Made by a program: the position numbers and the translations under genes
NCBI GenBank assembly: GCA_010672585.1
Contig: JAAHGF010000013.1
Location: 1 to 64,000 of the forward strand
Direction of reading: 5' to 3'
DNA from: Okeania sp. SIO1I7
GTDB lineage: Bacteria > Cyanobacteriota > Cyanobacteriia > Cyanobacteriales > Microcoleaceae
Length of the DNA: 64,000 bases
In this document: one piece after another, positions 48,009 through 57,815 of the stretch
Layout: each line of letters opens with the position of its first letter
Numbering within the stretch: the stretch's first letter is position 1
The notes under the pieces: model-generated
Databases searched by the model: none
Told to the model about the DNA's origin: nothing
The model's input: only the letters and a program-made list of their open reading frames with translations

Positions 48009-48388
48009 TTTTCTTGTTTGTAAATGCTTTACTGATGGTTATTTGTAGCGCGTAGCGCTAGGGAACTTTCATTAATTGATAATGGATAATGAATAATGGA
48101 TAATTACCTCTTTAACAATGGATAATGAACAACGGATAATGAATAATGAAAAGTATCTCTAATTATCAATTATCAATTATTCATTGGTAATAAGAGGCTT
48201 TAAACCAAATTGATCAATTATCCATTATCCATTAGACATCTCCAAAGGGTAAAAAGTAGCGAGCCATATTATCCGCCAAGAAATAAATTTCTTGGCTCAA
48301 AGCAGAAGTCATCTTTAGATGACTAAAGATAGCTAATTTATTATGGCTAATTCATCAGACTTAATATAAGTCAAAACTAGAATAAATC
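48009..48388. other. zwf-opcA spacer with a palindromic R2-like repeat
   Basis: From about 48068 to 48236 inverted blocks aattgataatggataatg and atcaattatccattatcc enclose aattacctcttt and taagaggctttaaacc pieces of the R2 family. The outer arms can pair, forming a long A+T-rich stem. No gene is seen. Confidence 0.6.
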
Positions 48389-48479
48389 CTTCTGCCTTCT
48401 GCCTTCTGCCTTCTGCCTTCTGCCTTCTGCCTTCTGCCTCCTGCCTTCTGCCTTCTGCCTTCTGCCTTCTGCCTTCTGC
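48389..48479 (+). repeat. Heptamer array (CCTTCTG) x13 reaching the zwf stop codon
   Basis: Thirteen units, one with a C for T. The last base (48479) is the third base of the zwf stop codon TAG (minus strand), so the array runs directly from the stop with no spacer. It is the longest STRR of the window. Confidence 0.95.
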
Positions 48480-50008
48480 TACAGTCGGCGCCAACGACGA
48501 CCATCGCGGTTGAGTAACAGTTCAGATTCAACTGGTCCCCATGTACCTGCTTCATACAAAGGTATTGCTTCTGGTGGTGCTGGAGCATCCCAGATACCTA
48601 GTATTGGTGTTAATGCTCGCCAAGATGCTTCTACTTCATCACCATGAGTAAATAGTGTTTGGTCTCCTAACATACAATCAATCAACAATCGACTGTAAGC
48701 ATCTGTACTCGGTTTACCAAAAGCAGTATCGTAACGGAAATCCATATCTACTGAACGAGTCCGCAGGGAACTACCTGGAGTTTTCACCTCGAAGCGCATA
48801 GAAATTCCTTCATTTGGCTGAATTCGCAAAGCCAATACGTTAGGATTTGCTTGTTTAGCTGCTGACTGGAACATTAAATATGGTACTTCTTTGAACTGAA
48901 TCGCGATTTCTGAGACTTTTTTCGGCATTCGCTTTCCAGTCCGTAGATAAAATGGAACTCCTTTCCAACGCCAGTTATCAATGTAGAGTTTCAGTGCTGC
49001 ATAAGTAGGTGTTGTGGAGTTGGGGTCTGCTCCTCCTTCTTCACGATAAGCTGGTACATCTTTGCCTTTCATCCAGCCATTTGTATACTGGCCGCGAATT
49101 GCAGAAAGCTCCAAGCGCTCTAAGTCTGCTAGATGGGTTGCTTGAACTACTTTTACTTTTTCGTTACGAATACTATCAGCATCAAGGGAATTAGGGGGTT
49201 CCATTGCTGTGAGGGAGAATAGTTGCATCAGATGGTTTTGTACCATGTCCCGCAAGGCACCTGATGTTTCATAATATCCCGCACGTCCTTCTAGTCCTAC
49301 TGTTTCTGCAACAGTAATTTGAACGTTATCGACAAATTGACGATTCCATAGGGGTTCAAAAATGGCATTAGCAAATCGAAATACCATTAAGTTTTGAACT
49401 GTTTCTTTTCCTAGATAGTGGTCAATACGATATATTTGCTCTTCTGGGCAAACTTGGCGAACGATTTTATTGAGTACCTGAGCGGAGCTGAGGTCTCTAC
49501 CAAAGGGTTTTTCAATTACTAATCTGTGTTTTTTGGGGTCTTCCAACATTCCTGCTGCTCCTAACTGTTGAGCAGCTTCTCCAAAAAAGCGTGGTGCTAC
49601 AGATAAGTAAAATACGCGATTACCTCGCGTACCTCTCTCTTCGTCAAGTTGACTCAAAAGTTCTTTTAGTTTTTGGTAATCTTCTGGTTTGTCGATATTA
49701 CCGGGAGAGTAAAAAATCCCTTTGGCAAAATCATTCCAGAGGTCTTCAGATTGTAAACCACCACCAAATTCTTCTACCCCAGTCCGCATTTGTTCGCGGA
49801 AGTAATCATGGCTCCATTCTCTGCGTGCTACTCCGACTATTGTTAGTTCGGGGGGGAGTCTCCGCTCTAGCTTCATTTGATAGAGTGCTGGAACGAGTTT
49901 CCTTTGAGTTAAATCCCCTGAAGCACCGAAAATAATTAAAATCTGGGGTTCTGGGATTCGGTCTTGTTGTAACCCAACCCGCAGGGGATTTTCTAATAGT
50001 GCTACCAT
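48479..50008 (-). CDS. zwf: Glucose-6-phosphate 1-dehydrogenase
   Basis: 509 aa. It oxidises glucose 6-phosphate to 6-phosphogluconolactone with NADP+, the entry step of the oxidative pentose phosphate pathway that powers cyanobacteria in the dark. The NADP-binding start is [19 protein letters not shown] (about 26-44) and the catalytic signature [21 protein letters not shown]. The length is typical. Gene order with fbp, tal and opcA is as in other cyanobacteria. Its stop codon abuts a heptamer array. Confidence 0.97.
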   Translation of the reverse strand: MVALLENPLRVGLQQDRIPEPQILIIFGASGDLTQRKLVPALYQMKLERRLPPELTIVGVARREWSHDYFREQMRTGVEEFGGGLQSEDLWNDFAKGIFYSPGNIDKPEDYQKLKELLSQLDEERGTRGNRVFYLSVAPRFFGEAAQQLGAAGMLEDPKKHRLVIEKPFGRDLSSAQVLNKIVRQVCPEEQIYRIDHYLGKETVQNLMVFRFANAIFEPLWNRQFVDNVQITVAETVGLEGRAGYYETSGALRDMVQNHLMQLFSLTAMEPPNSLDADSIRNEKVKVVQATHLADLERLELSAIRGQYTNGWMKGKDVPAYREEGGADPNSTTPTYAALKLYIDNWRWKGVPFYLRTGKRMPKKVSEIAIQFKEVPYLMFQSAAKQANPNVLALRIQPNEGISMRFEVKTPGSSLRTRSVDMDFRYDTAFGKPSTDAYSRLLIDCMLGDQTLFTHGDEVEASWRALTPILGIWDAPAPPEAIPLYEAGTWGPVESELLLNRDGRRWRRL

Positions 50009-50305
50009 CTATGTTGACTCCTTCTAATTTAGTTACTATAGAAGCTTGTTTGTTTTGCCGAGGTGTGCTATTTTATTATTTCACTATAAATTAGCTATGT
50101 TGATTGTTTTATAATAAATAATTAAATAATTCAGCGTCTTTAGCTACATTAATTACAATTTTTGGTCATCAGTCAAACCCTTTTTTTAACGTTAATGACT
50201 GATGACATATACAGGACTTATATAGAGAGGGCGTTAGCGGAGCTTGGCGTTAGCCAATGCCATTCGCCCTTACAGATGTTCCCTGTTCCCTGCTATAAGA
50301 TTTTT
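50009..50305. other. tal-zwf spacer
   Basis: 297 bases, A+T-rich, with aagagagggcgttagcggagc and tgccattcgccctta repeat pieces near 50220-50275. No terminator is obvious between the two genes. Confidence 0.45.
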
Positions 50306-51454
50306 CTAGCCTGAAACAGGTGCTAATTTCTTGACTTTTTCTTCTAGGGAGTTGATTAAAGAACTAAAGGGTTTGATAAATTTGTCGATCCCTTCTGCTA
50401 GCAGTTCGTCCATAACTTGGTTGATATTGATATTAATATCGGGGTCTTTAAGACTTTCTATAAGTTTGATCGCTTCTTCTATATTGGTCTCTACTCTGTT
50501 GTCAACATGACAGTGGTCAGCACAAGCATCTATGGTTTGGGGAGGCAAGGTGTTTACTGTATCAGGCCCAATTAATTCATCAACATACATCACATCACTG
50601 TAGGTGGGATTTTTAGTGCTAGTACTTGCCCATAATAGCCTTTGCATTGTTGCACCTTTTGCAGATAGAGCTTTCCAACGATCGCTCTGAATTATTTTTT
50701 TGTATTCTTGATAGGCTATTTTGGCATTAGCGATCGCTACTTTTCCTTTGACGGTTTCTAGTTTTGCCTTGACAGTTTCATCGGTTACATTCTTGATTTT
50801 GCTATCAATAGTAGCGTCAATATTACTATCAATCCGACTCAAAAAGAAACTTGCCACAGAAGCTATCTTACTGACATCTTCTCCTTTAGCTGCTCTTGCT
50901 TCTAGACCTTCAATATACGCCCAAGCAGTGTTTACATAGCTTTCTACAGAAAATAGCAGAGTAACATTGACATTAATTCCTTCACTAATAACTTTTGTTA
51001 CTGCTGGTAAACCTTCTGGCGTACCTGGAATTTTAATCATTAGGTTTTCGCGACCAATAGCAGTGTAATAACGAATTGCTTCGGCGATCGTACTTTCTGT
51101 ATCTTTAGCTATAGTAGGTGGAACTTCAATACTAATGTAACCATCTAATCCATTGGTTTGTTCATAAACTGGCATAAATATATCGCAAGCATCACGAATA
51201 TCCTTAAAAACTAGAGATTCGTAGATTTCCATCACTGACTTACCAGCGCTGATACCTGCTTCAATATCTGCATCATAGATAGCATTACCAGCGATCGCTT
51301 TCTCAAAGATAGCGGGATTAGAAGTTATACCACGAATCCCTTTCTGGGCAATCATATTTTTGAGTTCCCCAGACTCAATGATATTGCGACTGAGATTATC
51401 CATCCAGATACTCTGACCGAAGTCTTTGATTTCGAGCAAATGATTAGTTGTCAT
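50306..51454 (-). CDS. tal: Transaldolase
   Basis: 382 aa, the longer cyanobacterial/actinobacterial type. It moves a dihydroxyacetone unit between sugar phosphates in the non-oxidative pentose phosphate branch. The start QSIWMDNLSRNIIESGEL, the GITSNPAIFEKAIAG block and NLMIKIPGTPEGLPAV with the Schiff-base Lys are all present. It lies between fbp and zwf on the same strand; spacers are 367 and 297 bases. Expected to be cytosolic. Confidence 0.96.
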   Translation of the reverse strand: MTTNHLLEIKDFGQSIWMDNLSRNIIESGELKNMIAQKGIRGITSNPAIFEKAIAGNAIYDADIEAGISAGKSVMEIYESLVFKDIRDACDIFMPVYEQTNGLDGYISIEVPPTIAKDTESTIAEAIRYYTAIGRENLMIKIPGTPEGLPAVTKVISEGINVNVTLLFSVESYVNTAWAYIEGLEARAAKGEDVSKIASVASFFLSRIDSNIDATIDSKIKNVTDETVKAKLETVKGKVAIANAKIAYQEYKKIIQSDRWKALSAKGATMQRLLWASTSTKNPTYSDVMYVDELIGPDTVNTLPPQTIDACADHCHVDNRVETNIEEAIKLIESLKDPDINININQVMDELLAEGIDKFIKPFSSLINSLEEKVKKLAPVSG

Positions 51455-51821
51455 AGCTGTCTTACCTTAATTGTTACTATTTTCCTTGGAGTTTTTTGTG
51501 TTCTTATATACTGCAAAAAAATAACTAAGCTGTTAGCTTTCAAAAGCAGTATTCAAAATTTCTTTACTATTGTGATCGGCACTCAGAAACTTGAAATTAA
51601 ATCTGCCTTCTGATTACAAACTTTTACATACCGATGTTAAGTTCTATTAACTAGCTATTAGCTTTTAGCATTCACCTATCAGCTTTTATCGCTCTTGGTA
51701 AAACATCCCCGGTTTCTAAACCGCAAGGTGCGCGGGGGGGTATCAGTCCCCTTCTAAACGTTTACTGCTAACTGCTGACTGCTGACTGCTGACTGCTGAC
51801 TGCTGACTGCTGACTGCTTTT
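51455..51821. other. fbp-tal spacer
   Basis: Contains a gctattagcttttagcattcacctatcagc segment (about 51652-51682) that recalls the GTAAGC MITE interior, a ggtttctaaaccgcaaggtgcgcggggg piece (about 51710-51740) resembling an IS200/IS605 end, and the heptamer array 51764-51819. Confidence 0.5.
51764..51819 (+). repeat. Heptamer array (ACTGCTG) x8
   Basis: Eight units, the first and last with one change, ending 2 bases before the fbp stop codon (51822-51824, minus strand). Confidence 0.92.
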
Positions 51822-52880
51822 TTAACTTTGATGAGAAATGCGTGCTTGTTCCTTAATAAAAGACTCTACAAGTGCCACATCTTCTCTACTACCAATCACC
51901 AATGGTGTACGTTGATGTAGCTCATTTGCTACAACATCTAATATTTCTTCAGTACCTGTACTAGCTCTACCACCAGCTTGTTCTATCAAATAAGCCATAG
52001 GTGCTGATTCATATAGTAGGCGTAATTTTCCTTCTGGCTTTTTCACTGTACCTGGGTATAAAAATACACCACCTTGGTATAAAATTCTATGGAAGTCTCC
52101 AACTAATGCACCACCATAACGGGCAGTATAACCTTCATGGCGATGAACATAGCGGATATAATCCCGCATAGAATCATCCCACTGCCAAAAGTTACCTTCA
52201 TTCACACTGTATATTGGGCCATGTTCGGGGATTTTGATATTCTCATTAGCGAGAATAAACTCACCTAAGCTAGGGTCCAGAGTAAATGCGTGAACCCCGG
52301 TGCCGATTGAATACACCAACATTGTGCTAGGTCCATATAAAATATAACCAGCAGCAATTTGTTTACGTCCACTTTGGAGTAAATCTTGAGCGGAACCATC
52401 TTCATCGTTACCTTCTTGTTGGCGAACTGAGAATATAGACCCCACATTTAGATTTGTATCTAGATTAGAGGAGCCATCTAGAGGATCGTAAAGTAATGTA
52501 TAGCGACCTATTGGACAGTTTTCTGGAATATAATAGGGTTTTTCCATTTCCTCGGATGCCAAGCGACAGACAAGGCCACTTTGCTTAAATACCGAGATAA
52601 ATACATCATTGGCATAGATATCCATCTTTTTGACGGATTCTCCCTGGACATTAACTGTGCCAGTAAACCCTAAAGCGTCTTCTACTAATCCAGCGCGGGT
52701 TAGACGACGAGCGATTAACTTTCCTGCTAAAGCAATTCGATTCATCAGGGCGCTGATATCTTGAGCATCTGGTGAGAACTGAAGTTGCTGTAGAACATGA
52801 CGTGATAAGGTTGTACAATCACGATCTAATGCCTGTGTTTCCTCCAGATGAATGTGGAGGTTTTCCTGGGTATTGACCAT
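51822..52880 (-). CDS. fbp: Fructose-1,6-bisphosphatase, class I
   Basis: 352 aa. It hydrolyses fructose 1,6-bisphosphate to fructose 6-phosphate in gluconeogenesis and sugar cycling. Metal-binding [20 protein letters not shown] and the substrate-binding [13 protein letters not shown] and [17 protein letters not shown] blocks mark the class I type. It is first in the fbp-tal-zwf-opcA set, as in other cyanobacteria. The bifunctional FBP/SBPase (GlpX type) of the Calvin cycle is a different family and is not in this window. Confidence 0.96.
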   Translation of the reverse strand: MVNTQENLHIHLEETQALDRDCTTLSRHVLQQLQFSPDAQDISALMNRIALAGKLIARRLTRAGLVEDALGFTGTVNVQGESVKKMDIYANDVFISVFKQSGLVCRLASEEMEKPYYIPENCPIGRYTLLYDPLDGSSNLDTNLNVGSIFSVRQQEGNDEDGSAQDLLQSGRKQIAAGYILYGPSTMLVYSIGTGVHAFTLDPSLGEFILANENIKIPEHGPIYSVNEGNFWQWDDSMRDYIRYVHRHEGYTARYGGALVGDFHRILYQGGVFLYPGTVKKPEGKLRLLYESAPMAYLIEQAGGRASTGTEEILDVVANELHQRTPLVIGSREDVALVESFIKEQARISHQS

Positions 52881-53349
52881 AAGTATTTAGTTCCTCCATA
52901 TTAATTACATCCAGTGGTTAATAGATGATTTGTAAAGGCTTGATCTTTACTTGGACTTCTATGACTGGATATGTCTAACGTTTATCTATCTTATTTAGGC
53001 TTGAGCAAGAGGAGGCTAAATTTTATATGAACTTTAGATAGTTAGTCGCTTTTTGAAGAGTAAAAAGCAAATTTTAAAAGTCAAAAGTTAAAAATATCTA
53101 AACGTTTCTAGTTTTACACCTATGTCATTTCAGTTATCAGTACCTCTGCAATAAGAAGGCAAGAAAATACGGAATTCTGTTTTTTTTATCTCCTTAACAG
53201 GAGAGGCTTTAGACCAGGATTTTTCGGTAAAAAAAAGTTTGTGTTATCTACTAAAAAAAATATAGTAGTAACACGAACTTTGTATTATTTAGGAATAAGC
53301 AACAAGCGTAGGTTGGGTTGAGGAACAAAACCCAACAAAGAATGATACT
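52881..53349. other. Intergenic region upstream of fbp
   Basis: Contains the fbp promoter somewhere in 52881-53150, unassigned. Right of that are an R2-like fragment (about 53195-53232, ctccttaacaggagaggctt then gatttttcggtaa) and a gttgggttgagg...aacccaac inverted pair (about 53310-53335). Confidence 0.5.
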
Positions 53350-53751
53350 TTAACCCTGGTCTTTAAAATAAAAGCCCAATGCAACACCTAGTAATGTTAC
53401 TTGTGGGGTGATAATAATTGGTATCATTTCTCTAATAAACTGCTTATCTGATTGTGGAGAAATAGATGCCAAACCAATCAGAAGATAAGTAATCACTAAC
53501 GATCCACCAAAAAATACTAAAAGTTTTTCAGCTATATTTTTTCTAGTCTTTTCCTGTTCAACTTTTACCCATTTATATATGTGTTTTTTATTTTCAGGGC
53601 TTAAGTCTTTATCAGAGATATAGTTCTGAATATACCTGTCAAAATCCGGTATATCTAGATTTTTTGTTTCTGGATTCTCTGGTATTCCTAGATAAAAAAC
53701 GTTTTCTGGAATTTCATTTTCTTCAGGATTGAATTCTTGATTAGTTGTCAT
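53350..53751 (-). CDS. Hypothetical protein with two C-terminal membrane helices
   Basis: 133 aa. An acidic soluble N-terminal part (1-70; EENEIPENVFYLGIPENPET) precedes two membrane helices (about 77-97 and 110-128, with KLLVFFGGSLVITYLLIGLA and TPQVTLLGVALGFYF). It follows the RHH gene by 82 bases on the same strand, so the two may form a unit. I do not recognise the family. A regulator plus membrane protein layout resembles some toxin-antitoxin pairs, but there is no direct evidence for toxicity. Confidence 0.65.
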   Translation of the reverse strand: MTTNQEFNPEENEIPENVFYLGIPENPETKNLDIPDFDRYIQNYISDKDLSPENKKHIYKWVKVEQEKTRKNIAEKLLVFFGGSLVITYLLIGLASISPQSDKQFIREMIPIIITPQVTLLGVALGFYFKDQG

Positions 53752-53833
53752 GAATAAATGAGGTTAGTAATTGCTAAAGTTGACAATTTTCACCCTCCCC
53801 AAGATAACTATTAAACAACTAACTACTAAGCTA

Positions 53834-54067
53834 TTATCTGAAAACTACTTCCTTTACTGACTTATCAGAGTTCATAATTAGCACGGTAGAACCTTGCTTT
53901 ATTTCCTTCTGAAAATACGCTTCAGTTGCAATAGCTTTCCTAAGTGCCTCATTTTGAGTAATGCCTTGATTAGTAGCAAGAAATTCTAACATTTCAGCTA
54001 CGTCTGTTGGCAAAGTTACAGACATTCGCTTTGTAGGGGGACGGGATGCTTGAGTTGTTCTGTTCAT
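53834..54067 (-). CDS. Ribbon-helix-helix DNA-binding protein
   Basis: 77 aa from ATG 54067, chosen because a strong GGAGGAG ribosome-binding site precedes it by 9 bases; a frame extending 15 codons upstream lacks such a site. The RHH fold is TKRMSVTLPTDVAEMLEFLA followed by NQGITQNEALRKAIATEA. The C-terminal STVLIMNSDKSVKEVVFR is common in cyanobacterial RHH proteins. It should bind operator DNA as a dimer, probably its own promoter. It lies upstream of a small membrane protein gene. Confidence 0.8.
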   Translation of the reverse strand: MNRTTQASRPPTKRMSVTLPTDVAEMLEFLATNQGITQNEALRKAIATEAYFQKEIKQGSTVLIMNSDKSVKEVVFR

Positions 54068-54279
54068 TAAATAAATACTCCTCCAAGTATTTCTATATGG
54101 GCTTAAATACAATATACACTAAATTTTTGTTTTTTTGGTGTTTTTTTTACACCATTTTGGTGTTAATAAAGTAAAATTTTTTTTTGATAATATAAATTTG
54201 TTTTAAGATTACTATGTGTGTAGAGTCAAGCAAGTATGCTTTTAATTGAGAGTGTCTACCTACTCAATCAGGGCTTCAG

Positions 54280-54430
54280 AGGTTGTCTGAGAAGTCCCAT
54301 TTGCTACATCCAAGCCCCCTAAATCCCCCAAAATTGGGGGACTTTTAGAAGCAAATTGACTCTCGTTCCCCCCAAAGTTGGGGGGCTAGGGGGGCAAAAT
54401 TCAGTATCAGAAAACTTTTCAGATATCCTT
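54280..54430. mobile_element. MITE-like element with GGTTGTCTGAGAAGT-type ends
   Basis: The left end is GGTTGTCTGAGAAGT; the right end in reverse is GGATATCTGAAAAGT (11 of 15 identical). Inside are two imperfect hairpins: ccccctaaatcccccaaaat with tgggggactttt, and gttccccccaaagttggggg. Such ccccctaaatccccc sequences are widespread in cyanobacteria. Confidence 0.6.
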
Positions 54431-54696
54431 TCAAGGATTCTCGCAGCAGCTCAAACAGTCTTAAGTAATTGGCAATATAAATTCTTCCTTTTATCAATGA
54501 ATTAAAATTTTGATTAATAACAATTTGAAAAAAGAATGTTACAAATAACCAGGGGAATTAAAATAATTTAATCGGATTTATCTTTGATTAAAAAGGGATA
54601 TTCAAGCTAATAAATTGTATTTAAACTATTTATTATGACTTCTGAACTCCTGTCTCCTGATTCCTGAACTGAAAAGTTTTGAAATTCTAACTCTTA

Positions 54697-54731
54697 ACTC
54701 CTGACTCCTGACTCCTGTCTCCTGACTCCTG
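54697..54731 (+). repeat. Heptamer array (ACTCCTG) x5
   Basis: Five units, one changed to TCTCCTG, ending 5 bases before the slipin ATG. It occupies the place where a ribosome-binding site would be. Confidence 0.9.
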
Positions 54732-54736
54732 AAAAT

Positions 54737-55501
54737 ATGTTAACCATCTTACCTTTACTAATTTTATTAATTTTAATAGTATTATTATCTGCTAGCCTAA
54801 AAATGAATTTTGAATACCATAAATCGGTAATTTTTAGATTAGGAAGATTTAGTTATGTCAGAGGACCTGGTGTATATTTAACAATTCCAATAATTGACCA
54901 AATAAAACAAGTAGACCGAAGAACTATTACTGTTGATATTGAATCCCAAGATACAGTGACAAAAGATAGTGTTACTGTTGGTGTTAATGCTGTTCTTTAT
55001 TATCGAATTCGGGAACCTGAAAAAGCCATAATTAGAGTCAAAGATTATAATTTTGCAACATCTCAAGCTGCCTTAACAACTTTGCGTAATATTATTGGGC
55101 AACATAAACTAGATGAACTACTTCAGGAACGAGATAAAATTAACGCTAAAATTTGTGAAATTGTTGACCAAATTACAAATCCTTGGGGTATAGAAATTGA
55201 ACGTATCGAAATAAAAAATCTGGAAATTCCTAAACCAATGCAGCGTGCAATGGCAAAAGAAGCTGAAGCTGCAAGGGAAAAAAGAGCGCGTATGATTAAG
55301 GCCGAATCTGAGTATGAATCTACTATTAAACTAACACAAGCTGCACAGGAAATTGCTAAGTCTCCAGTAGCATTAGAACTACGTCGAATTCAGATGATTG
55401 CTGAGATTGGAACTGAACAAAATACTACTACTATTTTGATGATTCCATCTGATATTTTATCTTTAGCAAAAGATATTTCTCAGTCTATTTCATCAGAATA
55501 G
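54737..55501 (+). CDS. Slipin (SPFH/stomatin-family membrane protein)
   Basis: 254 aa. One N-terminal membrane helix (about 3-22) anchors an SPFH domain (about 28-190) with LGRFSYVRGPGVYLTIPIID and VDRRTITVDIESQDTVTKDS, followed by an Ala/Glu/Arg-rich coiled segment (AMAKEAEAAREKRARMIKAE). These proteins oligomerise on membranes and organise microdomains, often with an NfeD partner; no nfeD gene is next to it. The upstream DNA is a heptamer array instead of a ribosome-binding site, which may affect translation. Confidence 0.93.
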   Translation: MLTILPLLILLILIVLLSASLKMNFEYHKSVIFRLGRFSYVRGPGVYLTIPIIDQIKQVDRRTITVDIESQDTVTKDSVTVGVNAVLYYRIREPEKAIIRVKDYNFATSQAALTTLRNIIGQHKLDELLQERDKINAKICEIVDQITNPWGIEIERIEIKNLEIPKPMQRAMAKEAEAAREKRARMIKAESEYESTIKLTQAAQEIAKSPVALELRRIQMIAEIGTEQNTTTILMIPSDILSLAKDISQSISSE

Positions 55502-55756
55502 ATTCTATGGAATTACTTTATTTTAATGCATTCGTTAGTTTAGTATTTACAACTGGATAAAAATACTTGTATAGTGATTTTAAATAAGAATGGGATAGAG
55601 ATAATTTTCTCAGTCATTTAAATCAAATTTTTAAGCCTAAGCAAGTGTTCCAGACTTAATTTAAAATACTATATCATCTTAGTTTAAATATTAAATTAGA
55701 AGGGAAAATGCAATTTCCAGAAGCATAAAGAAATAGTCAGGAAAATATCAGATAAT

Positions 55757-56947
55757 TTACTGATGATTTTTTTTAGCTAATTCTTCAAGCTCTATAAGTT
55801 CATGAGAGAAATTATCGTGATACTTTCTTTGCTGGCTGCGAATATTAGCTAAATGAGATTCAATATTATTATTGTTTATTAATATTCCAAAATCATCAGG
55901 GATATTATCATTTCTTGATGGATAATTTAACACAATATCTAAGACTAAATTACCGAGTTCTTTTTTATAATGAGATGACTCGGTGTACCATTTCATTTGT
56001 TCTTGACTATCTTTGGCAGGAATAGTTTCAGTTGTTATACTATTATAACCTGTAAAATCAAACAGCAAAAATGGATCTTGATTAGGATATTGTTGATTGA
56101 CTTGTTCAATAGTATTTACTAAATCTCTTTTCCATTGTTCAAAAATAGTATATTTTTCCAGCATTCTCATAACTTCTAAATGACGAGCATGAACAGGAGA
56201 AGTGAATATATATAGTTCAATATTATTTTGATGACATTTTTCAAGTATTTCTTTGAACAAAATCAATCTTTCTTGACTATAGGAAAAAAGTGAAGGTTGA
56301 TCTAAAAACCAATTACTTAATTCGATAAAAAGTTCTCGATGAGGAATATATTCATCTTTAACTTGTCTAAATCCTTGTTTTGTATAAAACTTTTTTAGGC
56401 TAATACTGTTGAAGTTATATATAATTGTTTGCCAGGAATATCCAAAATTTTGAAGAGATATTAATCTATGTACATTGAGTAGCAAAAAGTATTTTGTAGC
56501 AAATCTAGAAGTGTTAAAATCTAGATTTAATTTTCTATGGTTAGAGAAAGCCAAAAAATCTAGAGATATAATAATTGTTTTAAGATTTTTATTCTGGAGA
56601 GCTAACTCAAAAACTTTGTGAATTTCATACATATTAGTCGCAATTAAGCCAGCGTTATATGTAGATTTATTAATTAAGCTAGGAGCTAAAGGATCTAATC
56701 CATATAAGGCTCTAGAAGTTCCTAATATTAATGTATCATGATCTTTTTTAGTAACATCAATAGATTTTGTAGTCCTCATTCCTAAAGTGTCTATCTTGGG
56801 TTTATAAGCATTAAAACCTTCAATTTCAACTAATCTAAATATGTATAGTGGATCAACAATTAAATTAAATAAAGCAACTAGGGATAAGTTTGTTATTATA
56901 GATAATATATATATATAGATATACTGTTTAAAATTTTTATTTGTCAT
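55757..56947 (-). CDS. Membrane-anchored SGNH/AlgX-like protein (putative)
   Basis: 396 aa. An N-terminal membrane helix (about 8-30) is followed by an extracytoplasmic domain. DTLILGTSRALYGLDP (about 70-85) resembles the catalytic block of SGNH/AlgJ-AlgX-type proteins, and WYTESSHYKKELGNLVLDIV (about 320-339) may hold the closing His. The family handles acyl or acetyl groups on surface polysaccharide, but the assignment is weak. The last ~60 residues are charged and helical. Low G+C and A/T-rich codons differ little from its surroundings. Confidence 0.6.
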   Translation of the reverse strand: MTNKNFKQYIYIYILSIITNLSLVALFNLIVDPLYIFRLVEIEGFNAYKPKIDTLGMRTTKSIDVTKKDHDTLILGTSRALYGLDPLAPSLINKSTYNAGLIATNMYEIHKVFELALQNKNLKTIIISLDFLAFSNHRKLNLDFNTSRFATKYFLLLNVHRLISLQNFGYSWQTIIYNFNSISLKKFYTKQGFRQVKDEYIPHRELFIELSNWFLDQPSLFSYSQERLILFKEILEKCHQNNIELYIFTSPVHARHLEVMRMLEKYTIFEQWKRDLVNTIEQVNQQYPNQDPFLLFDFTGYNSITTETIPAKDSQEQMKWYTESSHYKKELGNLVLDIVLNYPSRNDNIPDDFGILINNNNIESHLANIRSQQRKYHDNFSHELIELEELAKKNHQ

Positions 56948-57399
56948 AATTATATGAAATATCTATAGTGTTTGTATTTGAAATGTACTCTATAGATTGA
57001 GTTTTTTTATAAAAATAAACTCTGTATTTATTGCCTTATCTTCTTGTGATTGCTACTATTTAATCCTGTTTTCCCTCCTTGACTCTTGCCTATTCCCTAT
57101 TCCTTATTCCTTCTATACCTTTTTATAACTTAGTTTCTACATTCTAGATAAAAACGTTATATATATAGTAGTAGTTATCATATTATTTTTGCTCTTCTCT
57201 AACTATTCATAATTACGATATCAGCTATGTCTTTTTCAAAAAATGTCTTGATAATATAGCTCTTATGGTGACAATTAATATAAAAATATTGTAGAGACAT
57301 TATATAAAACATCTCTACATTTTGTTTGACCTGATGTCTAATGAATTAACAAATACATAAAAATTGGCTCAAACCTATTCAGTGGAGTAAATATTAATA
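56948..57399. other. Intergenic region, A+T-rich
   Basis: About 450 bases with no gene. A tattccctattccttattcct run lies at about 57090-57112, and weak similarity to 35570-35640 (cttatatacttgtgtttgctactatttaat) is visible near 57030-57065. Confidence 0.5.
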
Positions 57400-57615
57400 C
57401 TATTCTATAGTGATTGATTGAGGACCTTCACTTTTGTCACTATTTACTTCTGTATTAGAAGTAGTGGCAGTATAACCATTCTGCTTCTCAAGCCAACTTT
57501 TGACTGGATCGTCGTTAAGATTTAGTCGGAACATACCAGAGAAAAAACCTCCAAAAAAGGCAACTGGTTGTTCAATTAGTTCTTTTACAACTGGGGTTAA
57601 TTCATCTAAAAACAT
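57400..57615 (-). CDS. Small conserved cyanobacterial protein, 71 aa
   Basis: The start MFLDELTPVVKELIEQPVAF and FFSGMFRLNLNDDPVKSWLE match a short cyanobacterial protein I have seen as hypothetical, with a variable Ser/Thr/Glu-rich tail. A tagcgagaggaaata context lies before the ATG (minus strand), a usable ribosome-binding site. The middle FFGGFFSG may be a membrane-contacting turn. Function unknown. Confidence 0.7.
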   Translation of the reverse strand: MFLDELTPVVKELIEQPVAFFGGFFSGMFRLNLNDDPVKSWLEKQNGYTATTSNTEVNSDKSEGPQSITIE

Positions 57616-57815
57616 AGAGTATTTCCTCTCGCTAAAGAATATTTATTTAATCAAATTAAATTATTCACTCGTATTCTAACGTACTGAATATGCAACTATC
57701 GTAGCGATCGCCTTAATCAACTTAATTAGCTTTTAATCGCAGTATCTACAAAGGTTGTGGACTTATGGAATAACTAAGATTAAGAAAGTAATCCACCTTC
57801 TACCTTCTGCTACAA

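Larger units (their letters stand above)
54113..54736. other. Intergenic region with a MITE-like element and heptamers
   Basis: Contains a T-rich promoter-side segment for the RHH gene, the inverted-end element 54280-54430, a caatttgaaaaaagaatgtta repeat (about 54520-54540, also at 10630) and the ACTCCTG array (54697-54731). Confidence 0.6.

Noticed and set aside
48361-48588. 75-codon frame with RRQKAEG repeats
   Set aside because: It is the heptamer array read in the minus-strand +1 frame overlapping the end of zwf.
53834-54112. RHH gene starting at 54112
   Set aside because: The first 15 codons have no family similarity, while ATG 54067 has GGAGGAG at the right distance.
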